DNA from: Planctomycetota bacterium
GTDB lineage: Bacteria; Planctomycetota; Planctomycetia; Pirellulales; Pirellulaceae
Direction of reading: 5' to 3'
Assembly (NCBI GenBank): GCA_016872775.1
Contig: VGZA01000019.1
Coordinates: forward strand, 36,385 to 100,384
Length of the DNA: 64,000 nucleotides
In this document: positions 17,411 through 24,262 of the stretch, piece after piece
Layout: every line of letters begins with the position of its first letter
Numbering within the stretch: position 1 is the first letter of the stretch
Notes under the pieces: model-generated
The model's database searches: none
Told to the model about the DNA's origin: nothing
What the model saw: the letters and a program-made list of their open reading frames with translations, nothing else
Position numbers and translations under genes: made by a program

Positions 17411-17887
17411 ATGAAATTCGCCGATTTTGTTTGTGTGGAAGCGATCCGGGCGGAGTTAGAGTCGGTTGACAAGTCCAGTGCGATCGAGGAGTTAGTAAGC
17501 GCATTGGTTCAGGCGGGTGCGATACCGGCTGCGGAGCGCGACGGGATCGTCAAGGCGATCATGAAGCGAGAGGAGCTGGGCAGCACCGGAATTGGTCGCG
17601 GCATCGCGGTGCCGCACACCAAGCATTCCAGCGTCGACCGTCTGATCGGCACCGTTGGAGTTTGCGGCGACGGTATCGATTTCAACAGTCTGGACGGTGA
17701 GAAGGTTCAATTGTTTTTTCTCTTGATCTCACCACCCGACCGGCCCGGTGATCATTTGCGTGCGTTGGAGAACATTTCGCGGCAGCTGCGGGACGACACG
17801 TTCTGCCGCTTCCTGAAGCGCGCCAAGACCGCGACGGACATTCAACAACTTTTGGAGGAAGCAGACAACAACCAATTTGTCTCCTGA
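17411..17887 (+). CDS. ptsN: PTS EIIA-Ntr (PtsN-like)
   Basis: 158 residues, matching EIIA of the nitrogen/fructose-mannitol type. The phosphorylated histidine lies in GIGRGIAVPHTKH near residue 71, and the C-terminal SPPDRPGDHLRALENISRQL block matches the family. It accepts phosphate from HPr-type carriers and works as a regulator, not a sugar transporter, since no EIIB/EIIC is nearby. ATG 17411 follows AAGGG. It belongs to the hpf-ptsN-ptsH set. The usual phosphate entry point, Enzyme I, is represented downstream only by a fragment. Confidence 0.93.
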   Translation: MKFADFVCVEAIRAELESVDKSSAIEELVSALVQAGAIPAAERDGIVKAIMKREELGSTGIGRGIAVPHTKHSSVDRLIGTVGVCGDGIDFNSLDGEKVQLFFLLISPPDRPGDHLRALENISRQLRDDTFCRFLKRAKTATDIQQLLEEADNNQFVS

Positions 17888-17906
17888 TTTCCCGTCCACC
17901 TAATCG

Positions 17907-17927
17907 CCCTCGAATTGCAATTCGGGG
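17907..17927. promoter_or_regulatory. Palindrome upstream of ptsH
   Basis: CGAATT at 17911-17916 and AATTCG at 17919-17924 pair perfectly around GC, extended by a G-T wobble and two C-G pairs. It lies 23 bases before the ptsH start. It could be an operator or an RNA hairpin. Role unproven. Confidence 0.3.
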
Positions 17928-17949
17928 AGTCCCCGGCGAATCACTTTTC

Positions 17950-18264
17950 ATGTCCGATTCAGTTGCCGTTCGCATCGTGGTCATTGTGAATCCTCTGGGC
18001 ATGCATTTGCGCCCTGCGGATCTATTTATGCGACGCGCCAACGAATTCCAGTCAAGTGTGGAAGTGATCAAAGGGAATGAACGATGTGATGGGAAGAGTG
18101 TTCTGTCGATGTTGACTTTGGCCGCGGTGCAGGGCACCGAGCTGACGTTGCGCGTGACGGGACCGGACGCGGACAGAGCGTTGGACGCTCTTGCCGAATT
18201 GGTTGCACAGGGGTTCGGCGAAATGGAGGTAGCAGCGCCCGAACCGAGGCAAACACAGGCGTAG
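17950..18264 (+). CDS. ptsH: Phosphocarrier protein HPr
   Basis: 104 residues, slightly longer than classical HPr (about 85-88) because of a C-terminal PEPRQTQA-type tail. The phosphorylation-site histidine is in NPLGMHLRPADLF, the equivalent of His15. A serine in DGKSVLSMLTLAA aligns with the regulatory Ser46 site of Gram-positive HPr, so phosphorylation by HprK is possible, but no hprK gene is nearby. The protein passes phosphate from Enzyme I to EIIA-Ntr. ATG 17950 has no strong ribosome-binding site. The gene next downstream is a truncated ptsI. Confidence 0.92.
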   Translation: MSDSVAVRIVVIVNPLGMHLRPADLFMRRANEFQSSVEVIKGNERCDGKSVLSMLTLAAVQGTELTLRVTGPDADRALDALAELVAQGFGEMEVAAPEPRQTQA

Positions 18265-18430
18265 ATCGGCAATTGAATTGCCTGCGCAATTGCGATTTCC
18301 GATCGACGAGAACGGACATTCCGCCCCGAATTGAATTCAAGAATTGTAGCGGGCAGACGGGTACGAAATGGATCGCGCCACGGCGTCAGCGCCGGGCACG
18401 CGGTCCCCGGTTGCCGCTACGGCGACAGCG

Positions 18431-18754
18431 ATGCAAATACTGCAAGGAATTGCGGTTTCGCCAGGCATTGCCATCGGCGAAGCTCGAATCATCACCAGCG
18501 ATGGATATCGCATTCGTCGTCGCGGCATCTCTGCCGATGCCGTCGACGGTCAGCTCGAGCGGCTGCGGGCCGCCTGTGCCTCCGTGGCGGACGATCTTGA
18601 GCATCCGCGTGCGCGGGATGCCGCCCCCTCGGAAGAACTTTACCCTGCGATCTTGTCGGCCCACGCACCGATTCTCGCCGACCAGACATTACCTGCGCGG
18701 AGAATTCAAGAAAGCGGCGCTGGAACTTGCTGCGCCCACCAGGTTTATCCCTAG
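18431..18754 (+). pseudogene. ptsI: Truncated ptsI (Enzyme I) remnant
   Basis: From ATG 18431 the product opens MQILQGIAVSPGIAIGEARI, the typical start of Enzyme I. It continues with RRRGISADAVDGQLERLRA and LSAHAPILADQTL, which aligns with the first 88 or so residues of the family. Homology then stops near base 18690 and the frame ends at 18754 after about 20 unrelated residues. A full Enzyme I has about 570 residues; the catalytic His domain, the PEP-binding barrel and the C-terminal dimer domain are all missing. The rng gene starts 16 bases later. The simplest reading is a deletion that removed the 3' 85 percent of ptsI. An open frame from 18368 adds 21 upstream residues without support. 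Confidence 0.8.
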
Positions 18755-18770
18755 ATTGGAAAACACGCTT

Positions 18771-20384
18771 ATGAAGAAAGAAATGCTGATTAACGTATCG
18801 CAACCCGAGGAATGTCGGATCGCGGTCATCGAAGACGGATTGCTGGAGGAACTGTACGTCGAACGAGCCAGCCAGGACAACTATGTCGGCAACATCTATC
18901 GCGGCCGGATCGTCAATCTGGAACCGAGTATTCAGGCGGCATTTGTCGACTTCGGCGTGGGCCGCAACGGGTTTTTGCATGTGAGCGACGTGGAATCGCA
19001 GTACTTCCGACAGGGCGGATACGATCCCGACCAGCCGATGGGAGGGCGGATGGCCGACATCGATTTGGGCGAGGACGAATCGGAGGGCGAGCAGGGACGG
19101 CGACGCGGCCGCGGTCCGCGCAATGGCGGGCGGCCGCGCATCAAGCCTCCGATCCAGGAGATCTTCCGCCGCGGCGACGAAGTACTCGTCCAGGTGATCA
19201 AGGAAGGCATTGGCAGTAAAGGCCCCACGCTCTCCACCTATATCAGCATCCCCGGCCGCTACCTGGTTCTGATGCCGGCTCTGGGGCGTGTCGGCGTCTC
19301 AAGAAGAATCGAGGACGACGAGGTACGCCGATCACTCCGCGATATCATGCTCGAACTGAACCCGCCCCGAGGCCTGGGGTTCATCGTCCGCACTGCCGGG
19401 CAAGACCGCAGCCGGAAGGAACTTTCCCGCGATATGGCCTACCTGGTGCGGCTATGGAAATTGATCGCGCGGCGCGTCAAGAAGCAGACCGGACCCCAGG
19501 GAATCTATGAAGAAAGCGACATGATCATTCGCACGATTCGCGACATCTTCAGCGCCGATATCGATGCGATCCATATCGACCAGCCCGAGGCATTTGAACG
19601 GGCCCGCGAGTTCCTGCACCTGGTGATGCCGCGCTACGTCCACCGCCTCCACCATTACGAAGGACGCGAACCGCTGTTCCACAAGTACAAACTGGAATCG
19701 GAGATCGGCCGCATCCACACCCGCCAGGTACCGCTCAAGGCGGGAGGTTCCATCGTGATCGATCAGACCGAAGCGCTGGTCGCGATCGACGTCAACAGCG
19801 GCAGCTTCCGCAAAGACGACAACGCCGAGGAGACCGCTTACCAGTTGAATATCGCGGCGGCCAAGGAAATCGCGAGGCAACTGCGACTGCGCGACCTGGG
19901 GGGCGTCATTGTCAATGACTTCATCGACATGCGACGTGAAAGGCATCGGCGCGGCGTCGAACGGGCCCTGCGAGACGCCATGAAACGGGATCGCGCACGC
20001 ACCAAGATCCTCCGCACCAGCCCGTTCGGATTGATTGAAATGACGCGCCAGAGGATCCGCCCCAGTATCAATCGCAGTGTCTATTCAAGCTGCCCCTGCT
20101 GTACCGGACGCGGCATGGTCAAAACGGCCGAAAGTATGGCGATCGAAGTCGTCCGCATGCTGATGCTCGCCAGCCACCAGCCCAATATCGCGCGCGTCAC
20201 CGTGCGGGTAAACCATGAAGTCGCGACCTATCTCAATAATCGCAAACGCCGCGAACTTGCCATGCTGGAAGAGGATGGAAAAATGGCCGTCCAGATCCTC
20301 GGCGGCGACGGACTGTTTCCCGAACACCTCGAACTCGATTGCCGCGACATTGAAGGACGACAGCTGACCCTGCCAACCTCCTGA
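18771..20384 (+). CDS. rng: Ribonuclease G/E family endoribonuclease
   Basis: 537 residues from ATG 18771. It starts MKKEMLINVSQPEECRIAVI, then the S1-like RNA-binding region (NYVGNIYRGRIVNLEPSIQA, GFLHVSDVE). Catalytic metal-site aspartates are in VAIDVNSG (near residue 340) and GGVIVNDFIDM. The zinc-link cysteines appear as SCPCCTGRG near residue 445. An insertion of about 50 residues (about 80-130) splits the S1 domain; it is first acidic, then Arg/Gly-rich. No long C-terminal degradosome tail is present, so it is closer to RNase G than RNase E in length. It would process rRNA and mRNA. The truncated ptsI lies immediately upstream and may have lost its native promoter context. Confidence 0.93.
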   Translation: MKKEMLINVSQPEECRIAVIEDGLLEELYVERASQDNYVGNIYRGRIVNLEPSIQAAFVDFGVGRNGFLHVSDVESQYFRQGGYDPDQPMGGRMADIDLGEDESEGEQGRRRGRGPRNGGRPRIKPPIQEIFRRGDEVLVQVIKEGIGSKGPTLSTYISIPGRYLVLMPALGRVGVSRRIEDDEVRRSLRDIMLELNPPRGLGFIVRTAGQDRSRKELSRDMAYLVRLWKLIARRVKKQTGPQGIYEESDMIIRTIRDIFSADIDAIHIDQPEAFERAREFLHLVMPRYVHRLHHYEGREPLFHKYKLESEIGRIHTRQVPLKAGGSIVIDQTEALVAIDVNSGSFRKDDNAEETAYQLNIAAAKEIARQLRLRDLGGVIVNDFIDMRRERHRRGVERALRDAMKRDRARTKILRTSPFGLIEMTRQRIRPSINRSVYSSCPCCTGRGMVKTAESMAIEVVRMLMLASHQPNIARVTVRVNHEVATYLNNRKRRELAMLEEDGKMAVQILGGDGLFPEHLELDCRDIEGRQLTLPTS

Positions 20385-20499
20385 CTTCCCCGTTCCCCGT
20401 GTACGAATCGGTCGGTTCCGCGCCACCAATCAATCGCTCAGCGGCGGCGGTGGTTGTTGCCGACGGGCGTTCTTAACTACTCGGAACAGGGAGCATCTC

Positions 20500-22710
20500 A
20501 TGGCTCGTGCTGGTCGACTGCGCGCTCGCCGCGCCGGGAACGAACGTAACCGTCCGCGGCTGCGGAGGTTGATGATTGAAAGTCTGGAATGCCGCCGCGT
20601 CCTCGATGCGGGGGCGGGCCTGTTGGGCGGCCATCTGATCGTCCATGGCAATGGCGATGACAACAGTATCTCGGCGTTTGTCGCGGAAGAACGGCTGCAT
20701 GTCGTGATTGACGACGTGTCGTTCAGTTTCCCGAATGCTCTTGTCCAGCGTATTTGCGTCTACGCCGAAGGGGGCGACGACAAGGTGGTCATCGACCCTA
20801 GCGTCCTGCAGCCGACGCTGTTGAACGGCGGAACCGGGAATGACTTGCTCGTCGCGGGCAGCGGCCGATCGGAGATGTATGGGGGCGATGGCAACGACCG
20901 AATCCAGGGCAGTCCTCAGGATGATTTGATACGCGGTGGAATGGGAGACGATGCGGTGCGAGGTGCCGGCGGCGACGACGCGATCGCCGGCGGCGAAGGC
21001 GACGACGACTTGGCAGGCGGTGAGGGCAACGATCGCATCGACGGCGGTGTCGGCAACGATCGCATCGGTGGCGGTTCCGGCAACGATCGGATCCAGGGCG
21101 ACGCCGGCGACGACACGATCGAAGGGGGAGCGGACAACGATGGGATTAACTCGGGAGCTGGCAACGATCGCGTGGATGGCGGCGATGGCGACGACCTGAT
21201 TCAAGGCCAGGAGGGAGCCGATGCGCTGTTCGGCGGAAATGGGAGCGACACGATTTTCGGCGGCACGGGCAACGATCAAATCGACGGCGGCGAAGGCAAC
21301 GATCGGCTGAACGGCGACGCGGGGAACGACACCATTCGGGGCGGCGCGGGCGACGACGCAATCCAGGGCGGCGTCGGCAGCGATCGACTGTTTGGCCACG
21401 AGGGAAATGATGAAATTCAGGGCGACCCTACCGTCAACCTGGAGGACCTCCCAAGTGCCACCGACGAGGATGGCCCGGATTGGCGGGAGAGCGAGCCGAC
21501 GGCCGACGGCGCGGATCCGGAACGGTCGTTCAACGATCTGATCGTGGGTGGTCCCGGAAACGACTGGCTCTGCGGCCAACGCGGCAACGATCGCATCCTG
21601 GGGGGCGCCGGCGATGACGGTATCGACGGCAACAGCGGACATGATTGGCTCGACGGCGGCGAAGGGAACGATCGAATCGAGGGTGGAACGGGAAACGATC
21701 TGGCGTTTGGCGGCGAGGGCGATGACGGACTCGCCGGCGGTCCAGGCCATGACGGGTTGGTAGGAGGTGACGGCAACGATCGGCTCGTCGGTGGTACCGG
21801 CAACGACTGGATGTTCGGCGATGCCACAAACAGCCTGCCGCGCGGCTTGACGAGCGCCTGGGGCTATGCACTCGAATACGGCGATCAGGGCCGCGGCGAG
21901 GACGCGATCGAAGGGAACGACGGCGACGACGTCATCTTCGCGGGCAATATGAACGACCGCGCCGACGGTGGTGATGGCAACGACATCCTCGCGGGAGGAT
22001 GGGGACGCGACCTGCTGGGCGGAGGTGGAGGCGATGACATCATTGTCGGCGATCCACGCGACGGGGCCGCCAGTTCCGACGAAGAGACGCCCGGACTCGA
22101 TCGACTTGATCCGCGTTATCGCGAATCGCTGGGAGAACAGGCCCCCGAAAACTCGGAACTGGCTGCCAACGCCAATGATTGGATCGAGGGCGGAGACGGC
22201 AACGATATTCTGCTCGGCAAACTGGGCGACGACGAGATTCACGGCAACGAAGGGGCCGACTTTATCCGCGGCGGCGTCGGCTCGGATCGACTCGCCGGCG
22301 GCGCAGGCCGTGATGCAATTCACGGCGGTAGAGGAGACGACAAAATCGACGGCGGCGAGGGCAACGACTACCTGACCGGCGGGTTGGGCAACGATACCAT
22401 TCGCGGCGGCTGGGGGGACGATACGATCGAAGGCAATGCTGGAAACGACCAGTTGTTCGGCGACGATGGCGACGACCGGATCCAAGGCAATGACGGTGAC
22501 GACCAGTTGGAAGGCGGTAACGGCCATGATCGGCTCTACGGCGGCCAGGGAGACGATCGGATCGTGGGAGGTCGCGGCCGAGATTACCTGGAAGGCGGAC
22601 CGGGCGCCGACAAAATTGACGCCCGCGATCTGGCGGTCGATCTGATCTGCTCGGATGACCTGGACGCGGTTCTCTATGATCTGGAACTCGATCTCTTCGG
22701 CTGCGAATAG
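20500..22710 (+). CDS. RTX-type calcium-binding repeat protein with LE-x-R N-terminal motif
   Basis: 736 residues from ATG 20500, with GGGAG six bases upstream. The N-terminus is Arg-rich with the motif LMIESLECRRVLDAG, similar to the region near residue 16 of the SGNH-like protein at 49352-51859. From about residue 105 to the end the sequence is almost entirely GGxGxDxhx-type RTX nonapeptides, broken by three non-repetitive inserts near 310-345, 447-470 and 515-560. Such repeats form calcium-loaded beta-rolls outside the cell. No protease or toxin domain is visible, so it may be a structural surface protein. No adjacent type I secretion genes occur in the window. Confidence 0.9.
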   Translation: MARAGRLRARRAGNERNRPRLRRLMIESLECRRVLDAGAGLLGGHLIVHGNGDDNSISAFVAEERLHVVIDDVSFSFPNALVQRICVYAEGGDDKVVIDPSVLQPTLLNGGTGNDLLVAGSGRSEMYGGDGNDRIQGSPQDDLIRGGMGDDAVRGAGGDDAIAGGEGDDDLAGGEGNDRIDGGVGNDRIGGGSGNDRIQGDAGDDTIEGGADNDGINSGAGNDRVDGGDGDDLIQGQEGADALFGGNGSDTIFGGTGNDQIDGGEGNDRLNGDAGNDTIRGGAGDDAIQGGVGSDRLFGHEGNDEIQGDPTVNLEDLPSATDEDGPDWRESEPTADGADPERSFNDLIVGGPGNDWLCGQRGNDRILGGAGDDGIDGNSGHDWLDGGEGNDRIEGGTGNDLAFGGEGDDGLAGGPGHDGLVGGDGNDRLVGGTGNDWMFGDATNSLPRGLTSAWGYALEYGDQGRGEDAIEGNDGDDVIFAGNMNDRADGGDGNDILAGGWGRDLLGGGGGDDIIVGDPRDGAASSDEETPGLDRLDPRYRESLGEQAPENSELAANANDWIEGGDGNDILLGKLGDDEIHGNEGADFIRGGVGSDRLAGGAGRDAIHGGRGDDKIDGGEGNDYLTGGLGNDTIRGGWGDDTIEGNAGNDQLFGDDGDDRIQGNDGDDQLEGGNGHDRLYGGQGDDRIVGGRGRDYLEGGPGADKIDARDLAVDLICSDDLDAVLYDLELDLFGCE

Positions 22711-23015
22711 TTCCTGCATCGGGTTGCTCGCCACTTCCCAGCCCCAGGCCCCTCGATTCGAAAAGAGTTGAGGGGCCTGTTGCGTTGCGGCGCGACCCGT
22801 TCCCTGCAAACGCAGGCGGTCTGGATAAGATAGGGTGGCTGTGGCGGATGCGGACCAAAATTGGTCTAGTGGATTCGCCCCCTACGAGCTAAATTACCCG
22901 GCCGAAGTGGACTGATCCGAGGGTGGGATGCTTGGCGGCGAGGCGAGCTTGCTTACAGAGGCGGCTCGGATCGTTGGGCTCCTGGCCTTGAGGTCTCAAG
23001 CGCACGGAGGTGCTT
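22711..23015. other. Intergenic region with terminator and palindrome
   Basis: About 300 bases between the RTX gene and the SbcD-like gene. It holds the terminator listed separately and a perfect 14-base palindrome GACCAAAATTGGTC (22854-22867), which could be an operator ahead of the next operon. Otherwise I see nothing; short open frames here lack support. Confidence 0.4.
22745..22779 (+). terminator. Probable rho-independent terminator after the RTX gene
   Basis: A 10-bp perfect stem (CAGGCCCCTC 22745-22754 / GAGGGGCCTG 22770-22779) with a 15-base loop starts 35 bases after the RTX stop. The following T-run is weak (TTGCGTT), so function as a terminator is likely but not certain. Confidence 0.6.
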
Positions 23016-24239
23016 ATGTCGGGGGAACTTGTTCGATTCATTCATGCCAGCGATTTCCATCTCGAGCAGCCGGTTCACGGTCTCAATTCGATCCCCGATT
23101 CACTGCGGGATACTGTGTTGGAGGCGCCGTATCTAGCGGCGAGCCGCGTTTTTGACGGGGCGATCCTGGAGCATGTCGATTTTGTCGCGATCAGTGGCGA
23201 TCTTTATGATCCCGCCAGTAGTAGTCCTCGCGCGATCGCGTTTCTGCTGGAGCAATTTGAGCGGCTCGAGGCCCAATCGATTTCCGTTTACTGGAGCATT
23301 GGCGCTGCGGAGGGTGCGAATCCCTGGCCGGCGGCGGTTCCGTTGCCGAGCAATGTTCACTTGTTCCTGCCGGGCAAAGTGGACGAACTCATTCATATGC
23401 GGGAGAACCAGGCTCCAATTACGCTGTGTGGCGTGGGCTGGAATGAACGGCATCGGATTTCCCCCTCCGAGTTTCGATCGGAGTCGATGAACACGTGTCG
23501 GATTGCGATCGTCTACGGTTCGTACGATGCCCACGCTCTGCAGAAGCAGTACGTGCACTATTGGGCGCTGGGTGGGGAGCACCAGCGGCGGACATTGTTT
23601 TCAGCACCGCACACCGCCCACTTTGCCGGTAGTCCCCAGGGACGCTCGCCCTTCGAGGTCGGTCCGCACGGATGCACTCTCGTCAGCATCGATTCGGACG
23701 GGAAGATCCGCACGCAGCTTGTGGCCACCGACAGTCTGCGGTTTTATCAGGAGCGTCTGACGTTGACGGAGGCGATGACGCGCGGTGACCTGCAGCGGCA
23801 GTTGCGGGATCGTTCCCAGGCGATTGGGACGGAGATCGGGGACCGCACGGCACTCGTCTCCTGGCGGGTGGAAGGGGCGAATCGGCTGGCGAGTTCGCTA
23901 CGGCAGGGCGGGATGGCGACGGAAATCCTCACGGAATTGCGCAACGAATTCGGCCAGCGTCGAAACGCGGTCTGGGCGGAATCGCTGGAGGTGGAAGCAC
24001 CGTCCGAAATGCCGGCGGCCTGGTATGAGGAGGATTCGATCTTAGGTGATTTCCTGCGAGCGGTGCGCGATCGCGAACAATCGTCATCGGACGCGCTGGA
24101 GATCTCTCAATTCTTATCTGTGGATCAGTTTCGTGGCGAGCTGGGAGCATCGCTGGATGTGACGCACCCCGAAACTCGCCAGCGCGTGCTGCGCGAAGTT
24201 GCACTGTTAGGCGTAGACCTGTTGCGCGGCAACGATTGA
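23016..24239 (+). CDS. SbcD/YhaO-like metallophosphoesterase with degenerate active site
   Basis: 407 residues from ATG 23016, with GGAGG five bases upstream. The fold is clear: RFIHASDFHLEQPVHGL (DxH), DFVAISGDLYDPA (GDxxD), YWALGGEHQRR and FAGSPQGRSPFEVGPHGCTLV match the YhaO branch of SbcD-like DNA repair exonucleases. The third metal motif, normally GNHD, is replaced by a GAAEGAN stretch, and the GHxH motif has become GGEH, so at least three metal or catalytic residues are missing. It may have lost nuclease activity or act as a structural partner. It is followed 23 bases later by the YhaN-like ATPase, the usual partner. Confidence 0.85.
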   Translation: MSGELVRFIHASDFHLEQPVHGLNSIPDSLRDTVLEAPYLAASRVFDGAILEHVDFVAISGDLYDPASSSPRAIAFLLEQFERLEAQSISVYWSIGAAEGANPWPAAVPLPSNVHLFLPGKVDELIHMRENQAPITLCGVGWNERHRISPSEFRSESMNTCRIAIVYGSYDAHALQKQYVHYWALGGEHQRRTLFSAPHTAHFAGSPQGRSPFEVGPHGCTLVSIDSDGKIRTQLVATDSLRFYQERLTLTEAMTRGDLQRQLRDRSQAIGTEIGDRTALVSWRVEGANRLASSLRQGGMATEILTELRNEFGQRRNAVWAESLEVEAPSEMPAAWYEEDSILGDFLRAVRDREQSSSDALEISQFLSVDQFRGELGASLDVTHPETRQRVLREVALLGVDLLRGND

Positions 24240-24262
24240 TTCGGCGTTCGGGAGGATGGAAC

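Noticed and set aside
18273..18770. An N-terminal extension of RNase G reaching back through the ptsI remnant
   Set aside because: The frame is open, but the RNase G family begins at MKKEMLINVS (18771), and the upstream DNA encodes Enzyme I homology in another frame.
20900..22640. Regular short repeats that could suggest a CRISPR array or minisatellite
   Set aside because: The periodicity is 27 bases or multiples and follows the RTX nonapeptide code; spacers are not unique and there are no cas genes.
20473..22809. A 778-codon open frame antisense to the RTX gene
   Set aside because: It is the mirror of the GGxGxD repeat DNA; its product is a repeating Val/Ala/Asp pattern with no start signal, and the plus strand clearly encodes the RTX protein.
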